From Sipunculus nudus (Eukaryota; Annelida; Sipuncula; Golfingiida; Sipunculidae): DNA of 64,000 bases. Within the stretch, counting starts at the first letter, position 1, and every line of letters begins with the position of its first letter. The stretch is from positions 15,157,676 through 15,221,675 of the forward strand of contig CM049311.1 in NCBI GenBank assembly GCA_026874595.1, written 5' to 3'. Positions 24,957 through 38,100 of this stretch are shown piece after piece. The translations under genes were made by a program, and so were the position numbers. The notes beneath the pieces are model-generated. The model was not told the origin of the DNA. It worked only from the letters and a program-made list of their open reading frames with translations, and made no database searches.

Positions 24957-25242
24957 GGTATGTTTCCATGTGCGCGTATATGCCTATGAGCGTATATTCG
25001 CGTGAAACAATAGGTCTGTTTCCATGTGCCCGTATATGCGTACATGCGTGAACTGGCAGACGTAGTACAGTTGATCGAGCAGGCCTTCCACAATAAGATG
25101 CTGAAGAAACGTCATTATACCCCGAATCCTGTGGCGATTTTCACGCATATACGCTGACGGACACATGGAAACACCCCAGTTACAAAATCATATGAGTGAT
25201 TTTTCATGCATATGCGCATATACGTGCACATGGAATTACCCA
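24957..25242. mobile_element. Nested MITE with repeated inverted ends
   Basis: The outer inverted repeats are TTTCCATGTGCGCGTATATG (24963) and GCGCATATACGTGCACATGG (near 25214). Inside them is a second pair with nearly the same sequence: TGTTTCCATGTGCCCGTATA (about 25018) and CGCATATACGCTGACGGACA followed by CATGGAAAC (about 25143-25171). It looks like one short element inserted in, or duplicated within, another of its own family. The internal ORF fragment (LADVVQLIEQAFHNKMLKKR) is too short to classify. Confidence 0.7.
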
Positions 25243-25959
25243 GCCCTTAAGTCAATATCAATGTAATCTAGGAGAAAGAAATAAATTGAATGATATTTTC
25301 CTTTGATGTGTAAAATGAACCACCTGTGTGTAATTTGGACCACCGGTCCATATTACATTATAGAGCCTGGTCCATATTACACACAGCAAGTCGATATGCA
25401 GATTTTGACCCTGACCTTATTTACATATTATTAGCCAAAATCAAATTGGCCAGTTTTAGACCCATGTTATAAAGCTGTGTATTGTTGGGACATGATGGGA
25501 TCTTCATTGAATAAAAGTCAGAATACTTCGATATTTATATGCATGGAAAATAAGAACAAACTATGAAATTATCATCTTCAAGTTGAATATTCGCCAAAAC
25601 TTGCACCTAGCTTTCCTGCAACGTTGTTGTATGCTTCAAAATGGTCGATGCTACAGTGACGAACTTGCCTCGTGTTGGTACTATTTTTCCAAATATGGAA
25701 ATTTTGGGTGTTTCAAATTACACAGTGGTCCAAATTACACGGATTTCCCCTATATAGGTCAACTAAACCTGAGCTAGCCTACTTTTAAACAGAAATTTGG
25801 CCGGACAGGTTCTTAGCTTAATAAGGTCTTTTTTCTGTTGACAGAAGAAATGGGATCTGAACGGTCACGTACAGGCCTAGACCATAAACAGCCTACACTG
25901 CTAGCCCATAGGCTTTGCTAATAGGCCTTTAAATTGCGTTGTATTACCTAAAAGTCATC

Positions 25960-26520
25960 TTCAGGCAGGAGCTATATATATAGCAATCACTCTTTTTCCG
26001 TCGTCTTGTTCGCCATGCCGTCCACGCGTCCGCCTGGTCCGTTAACAGGTCACAAATCGTAACCACGCTAGACCTAGAAAACCAAATAGATGCATCATTT
26101 TCTGAAGTCTGGTGGTGCCACCTGTATTTTTTTCTAATTTTTATGCATTTTTTCTCTATTTTTGAGATCTTCAAATGAAGGGGTCTGGTTATTAATAGGG
26201 CACAAATATCGTAATCGTTAGACCTATAAACTTCTAGCTGTATAGGCCTATACAGCCATCCACGTAGGGAAGTTGTAGGCCTAGGCAAATCTCATAAGAA
26301 AGCCGAAATCAGGTCGATAGTGACCTATATTCTGCAAGGTATGTGAAGAACATATTTTGAGCAACCCATAGGACAGATCGAATTGTGTGATGGTTACAGC
26401 TGGACCTAGAAACTTCTAATTTGATAAAGATCCAGGGAGGTTCCTGTAAAACATCCTGGATACCTGAAATAGTGTCACTGTGACCTATATTATGCAAGCT
26501 GTGTCAGTGTGTAAAAGATT
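25960..26520. repeat. Inverted-orientation relative of the 336-bp core repeat
   Basis: Reads as the reverse complement of the 15.2-18.95 kb units: GGTGGTGCCACCTGTATTTT, TTTTTCTCTATTTTTGAGAT, GGCACAAATATCGTAATCGT and TAGACCTA. The left end has a degraded microsatellite near 26000. It is intergenic. Confidence 0.75.
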
Positions 26521-27599
26521 TTAGCACTCTGCTAGTGTAATGGGCACAAATGGTAGCAGTTGGATGTAAAAAATGATCACTGTAACCTAAATCTATAAGG
26601 CCTATTGGAAAAATGCATGATTTTGAGCATCCTGGTATCTTTTATACCCATTGTTCAAGGATTCTTGAATTCAGCTGAGCGTCATGGCCCATGTACCACT
26701 TGCTTATTTAATCCTGTCTCATATCTAGACCTATCGAGAAATTTAAAAATTGCGCAAGACTTGCCGTTGAAATCGTATGTAGATTTCCCGTCCCCGGGCC
26801 GCGCCATCTCGCTTATCCTGGCCTTCCTATGACGGATGTCATCGAATATGGATTCATAGTTATTCTTTATCTCCATTTTTTTCACGGATCTTTTATTTGA
26901 TGAATGCATGAGCAAAAAGCCTTTATGAATGTTGCTAATTACTGTACCCTTTGAATCTTTAACAGAAAATCATTATGTAGGCCAACGATAATTATGCAAA
27001 ATTACAAAAAAAAAAAATAATTACGTATACGTTCAATATGCAAAATTTCCATTCATAATTGAAAATTTATTAAATTCCTATAGTTGAACATATGTATATG
27101 CCTATTTTTCAAGAATTGTGGCTAATTCCTTTACCTTTCCTGTGTATGACGTTACCATTTCACGCTTTTGTCTCGATCGGTATACAAAGAAAAATTGCCC
27201 ACTCGCAAAATACTTTTCTATTTGGCCTTAACCTTATTAATTAAGCCAGTTCTATGTATACATGTTTAGATGAACGTGCACTTCTCGAAGGACCTTTATC
27301 TCGCAGTTTATTAAAATTATTTTTAAATTCATATATGACATGCATTTTACTTTAGCGATAGCTACACAGCACGTTTCACTGCCTGTTTCGTATGTATGTT
27401 TATTCTGTGGATAACAAATTTAAAAAAAAACAAGGCCTACAGGCCTAATGCGAACCTGTGCAAAGTTTGGGAGTATGAATGGAGGTTTTTTTTTTTAAAT
27501 TTAATGTTGATCCTCTTAAGTTCGCATATCTACCTTAGTCATTATGATTTCAGCAAAATGGACGTTTCAGGCCAGCAAGTTTTGGACTTGGACATTTTA

Positions 27600-28860
27600 C
27601 AACTAGGATGTATCAGTCAGGATATTTCAGATAAGTTCTTTTTGCCAGTTAGGATTATTGGGACAGATGAACGGACAATATGGGAGCATGGTTTTGGAGA
27701 AGAACATGTTTTAATGTTTTTAGCTTCTTCCCTATAAAATCTAAGAAAATACAGTAAGCAAAGAAATAAGCAAAATCCGATTGAATTTTTTAGATGACAA
27801 ATTGTTTGGAAAATAATTTGGTGATGCTAGCTCCTGCCCTTTTAAGATAGCTATGACGCACGACAGAAGACGGACGACGCCACACCATTGCATAAGCTCA
27901 CAAATTTGCTAAAAATGCAAACCAAGATTTTTCAAACAGTTGAAAGATATAGTTCCAATAATCTGGGAACTCTGCGTCTAGACATTGCGTCTAGACATTG
28001 TGTCTAGACTTCTAGATGCTGTGTCTAGACGTCTAGACATATAGTCTAGACACCAGACAGAGCCAGGTCAGTTGCCATGGTGATGTCTGGACCCCACCTG
28101 GTTGTACTGAGTGACCTCTTGACTTGGCTGCTGAAACTCAGCATGTGGTCAAATCTGTTTTCAAATACAGAAAGCCTTTTTCAATTGGCTATACTGCTTT
28201 CATAAAGCTGCATTTACCCAATCTGTTCTTATAAAACTGGCAGAATCCTACCGTAGAATAACTCTTGTAAAGTTTAAACCAATCAACTTAACAGTTTCAT
28301 CATAAAACAGTGTAGAAGCTAGAAGAGTATATAAAATTACATTTTCGCTTGTAAAAACAGATCAATGTAGGTGGCGCACCAATACCTCAATTTCAGATAT
28401 GACATATGTGACAAATATTGGTATAAAATTTAGTGATGCTAGCTCTAGCCGTTTCTGAGATTTTAATTTTAGTGTGCTTTTTTTGACAGATGACTAAGTT
28501 CAACCTCCTGTAACTCGACCAAAAATCTCCGAACTGGGACCATTCGAACAAACTTGAGAAAGATTGTTCCAGGGATCATTTCTGTGAAATATAGGACAAT
28601 TTGGCTGGACAGTTTCGGAGAAGAAGATTTTTAAAGCTTTTTCAGCTTTTTCCCTATAAAATCTAAGAAAATGCAGTCAGATAAAAAATAAACAAAATCC
28701 GATAGAGTTTTTCAGATGACTATTCATTTGCAAAAGAATTTGGTGATGCTAGCTTCTGCCGTTTTTCAGATAGCTATGGTTAACGTACAAACGACGCACG
28801 ACGCATGACAGACGACGCACGACGCCGCACCATCGTATAAGCTCACAGGTTCGTTAAAAA
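27600..28860. repeat. Two diverged copies of a dispersed repeat
   Basis: Two direct copies share TCCCTATAAAATCTAAGAAA, TTTGGTGATGCTAGCT and GACGCACGAC...GACGCC.CACCAT, and end in TAAGCTCACA and TT.GTTAAAAA. The first runs from about 27640 to 27915 and the second from about 28560 to 28860. The layout again suggests a palindrome-tailed non-autonomous family. The open frame at 27396-27737 ends inside copy one and is not called as a gene. Confidence 0.7.
27973..28055. repeat. Cluster of TCTAGA palindromes
   Basis: Eight close TCTAGA motifs in about 80 bases, arranged as GTCTAGACATTG-type units of about 16 bp with one inverted stretch. A degenerate short tandem repeat lying between the two dispersed copies above. 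Confidence 0.7.
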
Positions 28861-31362
28861 TAATAAAAAAGGTAACAGTTACACAGCATTTATGACACAT
28901 ATATACAAGTCCAACTTAATTGGCTCCGAGCTGATGACCAAGGTACGTTCCTGGCAGTTTTCAAGACGCAGGCCTATATTCACAAGACCAATTCTCTTTT
29001 ATTTCTGTTTCAATGGCAATCGTTTATTTGCTTATCTGAAACTGGAGGACAAATGCAAATAGTTATTGAAAACGTAAAAAGTATATTTAAATACAGATGG
29101 CGCCACATGTCATGTACAATTGAGAAAATTAATTACAATAACAGAACCGCACGAGTCATCGAGAGATGTAATTCAGAGCAAAATCTGTTATCGCTAAGTT
29201 CAGCTTGCATGGGACTTGATTATTTTAGTAAGATTTCTCAAAATATAGTTAAAATTTACACAGGTTAAGAAAGTAGTGTGGCGCCACCTATCTTATCCTA
29301 TACTGATAACCGAGACTGTTCAGCAACAGGCACATCAAACGGATATTCAAGCCACCTCCAAGTGAGAAATCGAGTCCTACACGTTCCGGAGCAGTGGAGA
29401 ATGCTAGTCCCCTACAATAAAGAGACTTGCGACTTACAATTTTAAAATAATCTTAAGTATTGATAGTATACTGCTCATGATCAGGGGTACAATTTGCTTT
29501 ATGAAATACTTGTTGTCATTTGGTCATTAAACGTACATGTTATTAACTTAATAACCTTTCCATTTAAAACGGCAAGAAAAGACAAGATACAATGTAACAG
29601 TGTACTTCATATATTTCCCATATTTTCTATTTTTCTGTTTTCATGATCAGTTTGTAGGCTTGAATATGCATTAAAATGGCCATTTTTTTCACAGATATCA
29701 ATATGACTTTGGTGTGGGGGGGGGGGGGGGGGGACAGGCCTCTTCATACCCTATATGCCTTCCTTATGCTGTAGGGGCTTAGAAAAATTTGTACGTTTGG
29801 TGTTTTGCAGTTTTGTCGATCCTATCACTGATTTTATTTTAAATTTTGTAGACCATGTTGACCCATTTCCCTCGAGACATTACACTCTTGTGCACTAGAC
29901 CTCAAGATCAATTGTTACACAATTTTCAGGACAATCCGTCTAGTTTTCCTAATAAAATTTGTCGTTTGAGAATTGAAAAGGCAAAGCCCAAACATACAGT
30001 GCAGAACTAGGTCTTTTATTTAGGCGTGGCTCATCAGACAAAATGGTACAGGCTGAACCTTCGTATACCTTCATTGCCTGGGAGATAAAACTATACAAGC
30101 TTTATGTCGATGATCTTAACAATTATGGTGTCTGCAACGGAACGACCTGTGCGCACGGCATATATAGCGCCAACTAATGTTCAAAACTGGTAACCGCACG
30201 CATGATCATGAAAATTACATGTAATTATTTCACGAATTTCTGTTGACCTATATGTCCTGGCATATGATCACAAGATTTTGCAATTAAATGATTTGACCTC
30301 CATAACAATGTTTAGACAACGTAACAACGCGTTACTTCCTCGGGGGTGTATGATGATTTATAATTGTGATATCCATCAAATTATGACGGTATTTTCAAAA
30401 TATCGCTTAAACGCTCCCACCGCACGGAGGTGAACGTGGTCCTTAGCTGAAAGGCACACAGTGGGGACATTTAAATCTAATAACACAGAAAGGTGCATCA
30501 AGAGTCATCGTAATCTTTGAAATGAAAACTAGGATTTAATACAGTGAAAAGTGTGAAATAAGACAACCCTGTTGGAGTGGCCGAAGGTGCATGGGCTTAC
30601 TAATTCACAGGATGGTCTCTTTATAGATAGGTCAGTTATAACTTATGTGAATGCGTTAAGGGTGTTCTCAAAAGACAGGTGGTCTTATGAGCTCTTTCAG
30701 ACAATTTCCACTGTACTTCACAATAATCAGATACAGTCATTACATTGAAGACACAGCAAAGCAAAAGTCAAAAGTAGAAGGCTTTATTGACATACCATTC
30801 AGCTTACGTCAAATACATTCCCACATGTTTTCAAGTTGGATAGGTGGAAACAAGAAACTAACGTTTACAAAAAGGAGATCTGCCCTGGCCCCATCATTAA
30901 CAAGGGTCATGTTCACATACAACTCGAAATATAATCATATAATTTATTCTGATATTCCTTTGTTTCACACACAATTTTCTTCTTTTTTTTCACATTCAGA
31001 TATGGATAAAACCAAGAGTATTTCACAAAGGAGGTTTTAGCGATCGACCTCAATTGCTTACAGACACCATAAAAAAGCGACAAAACCACGTAGTTTCCCA
31101 AAAAACATAGATCCCACATGCACCAATAAAAATAATAACCGATTTTCTTTAATTTAAGTTTAGTTCAAAATCTAGGACCAGTATATTTAAGTATATTTAA
31201 GTGAGCTCTTTTTACATATTCTAAAGCCTGTATTAACAAACAATGATAAAAAGAAAATACTTGTTTATCCTATAATTTGATATCCTGGTGGCATAAATCT
31301 AAAATTGGGTATGAAAGTTAAATATAAAAATACTTCTAAAACACCAGATTCTGACACATTGG

Positions 31363-31406
<44 letters not shown>

Positions 31407-31930
31407 TGGTTACAGGCAAACTGTGTAATCAGACATAACGTGAAATTACTGAAAATATTAGGCATTACACGAAATGACTGATTCACTCTGGCATTTCATG
31501 AAATGACTGAAATTTCCAGGCATTACGTCCATGGGATATATAGATATATATAAAGCTGGACATGGACAGTTCTGTATGCTGCAGAAAATATACTAGTAAA
31601 TGTGTCATAAAAAAGGATAACATTTACATTACTGTGTATAAACTAATGACTCTAATAACACAGAGACACTATCTATCTGTATAATCAACAACACTAAGCG
31701 ATATCATATATACAAGTGTTTACATATCAAACAAAGTTTGGCACTGGCGGTAACAATTTACAAATTCCAACCACCACAGAAAAGGCAACGAAAGGTTTCC
31801 TCCATATGTCCTGAAAACACAACAATACCTGATCTGTAAAGGTTGATAATAAATTACATGTAATCTCTCTAGTATCATTGTCAGTGCCCTCAATAAACAA
31901 GGAAACAATTGAAGTTATAACCTGATATGT

Positions 31931-31977
<47 letters not shown>

Positions 31978-32458
31978 TATTATTATTACATATGATTTCT
32001 TAATGTTTGCCTTGTGTTATCAAACGATATCCTGCAATGCCCCCTTGTGTGTAATAGTGGAACTGTTTACATATAACTGTGATGCAGTATTCCCAACCAG
32101 CATTAATTCCACTCATTCGTAGTGTATGGAAAAACAGTGATCATTAACGAAACAAATTTGATGAAATGCAGATCAGATGAGGCAGGAGATTACATGCCAG
32201 CCATAAGACAATGCAAATTCAGCCATATATTTATATAAATATGATAAAACATTTCCATTTAAAATCTTTTAAAAAAATTTTTTATTTGTAATAAGACCAC
32301 ATTTGGTATTAGTCTTATTCCAATTAAGTATTATACATTGAAAAAACATAAGTTTTTTTTGTGCATCTACCGTGGTCTCTAGGCAAGTAATCGAAAGTGT
32401 TCTTGTTTCAAGCATTTGGTAATGGAAACAAGATCAAAGAGACCAATGCACTCACTGT

Positions 32459-32607
32459 CAGGCGAGGAGGATCCAGGATTTTTTGCAGGGAGTGGTCAAT
32501 GGGTGTCATGCATGCAAATTGACTAAAAAAACGTTGTTGGTTAAGAGCAGGGGGAGGGGGTGGGTCTTGACCCCTGAACCCCCACCCCCCTTGGATCCGC
32601 GCCTGCA
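32459..32607. mobile_element. Short GGATCC-ended MITE-like repeat
   Basis: Begins CAGGCGAGGAGGATCCAGG and ends CTTGGATCCGCGCCTG, a degenerate terminal inverted repeat of about 16 bases around GGATCCA. The GC-rich interior includes a run of G and one of C. Ends of this type are widespread in invertebrate hAT-like MITEs. Matching 8-bp target duplications were not found, so the class is uncertain. Confidence 0.5.
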
Positions 32608-34870
32608 CTATCCTTTAAAGAAATACCTTATATATCTCATAATTAATTACTATTTGATGACACAAATTTACTGCCATTAAACCCATGTCAGCCAACTTAG
32701 TATGGTGTTAAAACAAAGGGTAATTGCTATCACAGTTGAAAGTGAACATGTAACCAACTGTAGTCTTGAAATGTGTGGGTTATAAATGACAACATATTTG
32801 AATTATATAATAATTTAAAGTGTTCCTTTTGTTCTTACAGTAATATACTAGTGAAAGAGGAATAAAAAGTGTATTATTTGTCTTATTTTGATAAAATGCT
32901 GATGTATTTAATATTCAGTTTTGTACCAGTTTTCAAAATATGCTTTTATATAACAGCTTTTATATGAATAGTATAATGCAGCACATAATGATGTAATCAG
33001 TCTAATTTGTTATTTAAACACAAGTAAAATACAAGTGATATATTTATAATTTAACAGCACCCTGTTAAGAGGTTGTACAAAAAGTACAAAGTTTCTTTGC
33101 AGGTTTGTGTCATTCTGTTCTAATTTGCAAAACATTTATACACATTTCTGGTGTATTTTTTATATGTTAAAAACACCATTTTCAGCTGTCTGTTCTTACT
33201 GAACTAACAAGCCATACACAGAGAAACTGAAAAACATTCTTAAACAAACAAAACAAAACAAAAATAGAAGCAAATATGATGTAGTAATCAGACAGCTGAT
33301 GCAGACATGTAATACTAAAGTCATGAGACTGGTTATTTAAACACGGCAATAATAAAACTGTAAGAACACAAAATAAAAGTAGTTCTATGACTGAAACTGG
33401 CTTCATATTTTAACACAGACTGTTCCCTGCATCATGATAAATAGGTTGGACCACAAACTTGTAATGCCACAATCCGGAGAACCATGTATATATATGTATA
33501 TTAAAAGTACATATTAACTGATAGTGTCTTAGTTGAAAGTATAAACAAAATATATATTTGAGTGTTATCTTGGGTGTCCACTGAAGGCAAACCAGTGTCT
33601 GAACAGGATTTTACAAGATTTAAGTACTCTAGATATTAGTGCCAACATGTACTACTTTGTAGATAAAGATCTATTAGAAGATGCCCATATGTAAGGACAT
33701 ACAAAGTGCACACTAAATACATAATATTTCTCCTATAACCACTGTTAATAAAACATTTCAGTACTGAATCAACATTAACTTCTAGATCAATTAGAAGACA
33801 CCCATTTCTTGACAATTATGTAAGTACATCTCAAGTACAACTGAAGTACATATTCAGCCCCTTTAAAAGTTCATTACAGGCTGTGACAATACACCTACAG
33901 AAACAAAACCTCTGAATAGTTCAAACTGCTGCTGAGAAATGAATTATATAACATATAAATGCCAGGATTTGAGAGTTAACAGTACAGTGTTGCTTGATAT
34001 AAATCAGTTGAAAGATTCATATTTTTTTACCAGTAATTTAAACTGACACTACTTGATAAAACAAAGTTAATAAATAAATATCTTTAAAAAAAAGAAAAGG
34101 TGCCATCAAGACCTGCTCAAGTTAATTGAAGCTTCACCAGTCATGATAAGATCAGGTAGACTGAGACAATTATTAAACATCAGGGAACTTTGTGATACTG
34201 TAAATTTTTATGGTAACAGGTATACATAATATATGCAACATCTGGCTTTTATGCCACTCAACAGTTTCTTATTGCATCTGCCAGGAAGGTATGTGTTCAT
34301 TCCAGTTCGTGTGTGTTTGTTCATCATAAAACATGCAATCATGAATGGAATCTCATAAAATTTCAAGACATTTTGGGAATGGGCCTCGGAAGAATCAATA
34401 AAATTTTGGTGTGCATCCAGCATCTTCTCCGGATTCTGGAGTGTCATCAAAGAATATTCACATATGTATTTTCACTTATGCATTAATTAACCTTGGTATA
34501 TGGGCCAAAATAAGTGAATGCAGATAAGGTCCTGCCTCATGTGCCGCCCAGTGTGGCCTCTTAGTACCCACTGTATTCTCAGAGCGTTATTGAAATGTGT
34601 GCTTTCACTGTTAGTCCTGAAGTGAGTGGATGCACACAATGGTTAAAGGGAGCACCCCACAATTGGGACCCCCCATTTGGCGGAGGCATATTTCCATTCG
34701 GATGCAAATTTCTATTATTTTTTATTTTGGCTATTATTAAACTGGAAGATAAAGTCATTTACTGTGATGTAATTATTGCCTTAAATTTATGTAAATTATT
34801 TTTATTTACCCTATGTTTTTGCAAAGCCTTTTTAAACAAAAATATACCTTTGTTGCTTGATCAGATCATT

Positions 34871-34876
34871 TTTATT
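34871..34876 (-). terminator. Candidate ARL13B poly(A) signal
   Basis: AATAAA on the minus strand about 310 bases past the exon 9b stop. Another AATAAA lies near 34800. In AT-rich DNA such hexamers are common, so this is only a candidate. Confidence 0.25.
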
Positions 34877-35186
34877 TGTAGCATAAACACCAGATGGGGC
34901 TGATAATTCAATTATGTATTACCACAAATACTTACAAGTTTTAATTCATCCCATTAATACAATAAATATTTTAAAATAACACAAAAGACATATTATATGG
35001 ATTTATAAAACATATAATCCATAGGATTAACCAACAGTGTATCAATTAATTGTCCTGTTGAAACTAAAAATACACATGATCTGTTATACATACATAACAT
35101 AAAGGTCTCACCAGGAGAATTAACAGTGTATTAATTATTGGTCCTCATGATTTTGTGCTCATTGTCTATGGTTAGTTGTTAGTTCA

Positions 35187-38100
35187 CTATGTCATTATGT
35201 CATCATCAGATTCCAGGTTAGATCTGTACATGTAGCGTTTCGTTGGCCTTGGCTGAGGTATCTCTGGTAGATCGTCTGCCAGATTCCAGCGATGGTGGCC
35301 TGAATAAAAACAACACACTGTTAGTAAACCCAAAACCTGGATAACCTCATGCAACCTTAGACCTCTCATGCAACCTTTGACCACACAAGTGATCTTTGAT
35401 CTCTGGTGCTCTGGAATAAAGAAAAGGGTGAAAAAAAGCCGTAAATGTATTAAGTATATGTATAAACCAGAGCTGACAGGTGATCATGCACTTTTAAACT
35501 TCTCCAGGAATTTTCAATTTTTGTTTATGTGCTTTCATAATATGTTAATATTTTCAAAATAACGTTGCCAAGAATAAAAAGAGAAGAGAGATGGCAAATC
35601 TTATTTTTAAAGCCTTGGCAATTTGATATTGGCGTTATCTTTTTAAAGGATTAAGCTAAATGATGGCAACATTAACAGTATCACTTTCTTCTGCAGTGAA
35701 TTAATTAATGCAACTGGGAATGCATGTCCTTCAACTTGGAACATTGATATATATTGTGTCATTTGTTTCTCTTGTAACTGCCGATCTACTTTCTGAATTT
35801 CATTTTGGGTGACCAAAAGGTTATTAACAAAATTTGCCCAGGCATTAGTTTGTGATAATATAGGATAACCGCAAGATCAGTTCAGTAATATTTACATCAA
35901 TGTTTATGCAGCATAATAAGCTGTAGGTATTATTCTATTACATTCACCTTGGCATATTTCAATATATTTTGTATCAACTGCTTGCTTATTACCAAACATT
36001 AAAGGGACATAGTCAGGAACATTATTATGATTATTCTTTCACACTATTAGTTCAGGTTTGCTTTATATAAAAGTTTCCCAGCAAAACAATTCCAGCACAC
36101 ATTCTCAGTACTGTCCATACAGCTGTTTAACACCTTGTTATGGTCCTGCATTGTGAATAAGCACAGTGCACGTCTCTGTTTACAATAAAAAGGCCATGTG
36201 ACAGAAGTTCGATTCTGCGTTTGAGTGACATATCCCATATTAGGACCAATTCAAACTAGTCCATATAAATACATGGACATTCAGGTCCTATAATAGATCT
36301 CTGCTGGATGGACATTATGGTCCATGGGTCAAATGTAAATTCATAATGTATATCTATTATTAAATATAAATTGTATATCATACTTTATCATCAATTAGTT
36401 TAAATTTCATCCAAAACTTGGGAGATGATTTCATGTTGACAGCCATTTAAGCCAATGATATATTACCAACATTTAAAGGAAAATAGTATATTTTTCCCTA
36501 AGTTGTATTCTCTGTGAGCAGGTAAGTGTCTGGTAACTGATGGTTGATTGTACAAATTTCATCTTGTGAATACATGTGCAAATGAATAATATGAGTAAAT
36601 CAGTAACAATTACATCTTATACTAAGACAAGGCCATGTCTGATAGGGGATTAGTATGGTCAGCTCTGGTTTAAAACAATTTCACACAAAAACAAAAACAC
36701 AAAAAAGGGTGGTTGGTGGGATGGTTGGTTTGGTGCCTGGGGCAAGGGATGTTACATTGGATGGCAAGTGGATAATCAATAAGGCTGCTGCCACCAGGAG
36801 GCAGCTGATTGAACAAGAGTAAGTAATTAATGTGAAAATGTAATATTTTATGTCAAATTTCCTTTTCATCAGGACATTTTTAATTCAAGCATTTAAACAA
36901 CAAAATTTGTTATGGGTAAAGACACACATAGTAATCACAGCAAAAACACATTTTATTTCACAAACTGCACATGTTTTCTCATTTAAGAAAACTTTTCTTG
37001 GCTTATTTGCAATGGTGGTTGGATTTTTGTAGAACACGTAAAACAAAAAAGTCCCATTCATGTAAGTATTTTTTCATGCAGGATCAAACATAAGACCATA
37101 TCAAGGTTAGGAAGACGTTATATAAAATGTTCTCATAAGGCCAATAAAATAAAAAGGTATGGTTCTCAAGCACTTTTTATCAGAAATCAATGCTGGCGGG
37201 TGGTATTTTATTTTTGACCTTTTATATATGTTTTTGATAAAAATGTCATATGATCAGGGGAAAAGCATGAAATAACATTTTTTTTCCTGCTAAACAGGTA
37301 AAAACACTACATGACATAGTAAATCGTATCAAAATTGTATTATTTTATCTTCTTGTAGGATGAAAACCAAAATAAAAATGTTTGATGCCGGGGGTTAAAA
37401 TTGATGCGGGCGGTGCCTGAGAACCATACCTTTTATTTGTTTTGGCCTAACTGGATCTTAAAGGTAAAGCAGGACCTCATTAGTTTCTGCTTTTCATTAT
37501 TATGCTGTTTTCACAAATTCACGCTTGAATTTTCACGAGACAAGATTTTCTAGTTTAAGAAAATAATTTGTATGGTATAAAACTTTCATGTTCTGGCAAA
37601 GCTCTTTATTTCAATACACGAGCAGCACCATATGAGGATATACAATGAAATTTTAATATGTGAATGTTCATTGGTTAACTATTAACATACACGCCTATTA
37701 CATTTGTCCTATGGTATTTATTTTATGGCAAAAATAATTATTTCATTTTCAGTCACTACTGGCACTAAATTTCAAAGCAGACTTTTTTGTGGCAGTTGTG
37801 AAATTTTCTGAACTGTGTCATTTCAGTTTTACAAATTCAAAAATATTAATACATAAAATATAATGTCAAAAATTGATATGAATTCAAGTTTAAGAAAGAG
37901 TGACAAAAAGTCAGTAGATATGTGTGTAAAGCTCTCTGAGTTTTAAATCTGATGATACAGTCAGGGAACCGATTATATTCTTAGTGTGTTCTGTCTGATG
38001 TAGATTTGTCTGAGTGTTATTCGTGAAATGCTTCGTTGTCATGAGAGGATGACTCCTCATTTATGAGATCAGGGTCACAGAGGTTCGCTGGAATGAAATA

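Larger units (their letters stand above)
22890..25750. mobile_element. 2.86-kb inverted-repeat DNA element with TATATA flanks
   Basis: Exact terminal inverted repeats: GGGGAAATCCGTGTAATTTG (continuing GACC) at 22890 and its reverse complement ending at 25750. TATATA lies directly outside both ends (22884-22889 and 25751-25756), as a 6-bp target duplication would. Inner inverted blocks built from GTCCATATTACA and GTGTAATTTGGACC lie at about 23078-23137 and 25322-25386. No transposase frame was seen. The centre carries (TA)n runs at 23590-23650 and 24778-24846 and a nested MITE at 24957-25242. Confidence 0.85.
28861..35186. other. Intergenic stretch downstream of ARL13B
   Basis: No spliced gene recognised. 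It holds a poly-G run (29716-29734), (TA)n runs (31365-31401 and 31934-31975), a short inverted-repeat element (32459-32607) and paired GTGGCGCCAC motifs near 29098 and 29280. The longest open frame (30687-31040, 117 codons, plus) shows no motif and has AT-biased composition; it is treated as chance. Confidence 0.5.

Noticed and set aside
27396-27737. 113-codon frame with a protein-like C-terminal half (MDVSGQQVLDLDILQLG)
   Set aside because: Its last part overlaps a dispersed repeat whose second copy near 28.6 kb has stops and indels; no support for a gene.
27973-28055. TCTAGA cluster considered as a functional protein-binding array
   Set aside because: It looks like a decayed short tandem repeat between two repeat copies; no evidence for a binding role.
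30687-31040. 117-codon plus-strand frame
   Set aside because: No motif, AT-driven composition, no flanking exons and no homologous feature recognised.
34595-34903. 102-codon plus-strand frame beside the ARL13B 3' end
   Set aside because: Hydrophobic and Cys/Phe-rich from AT-rich sequence; antisense to the likely 3' UTR; no family resemblance.
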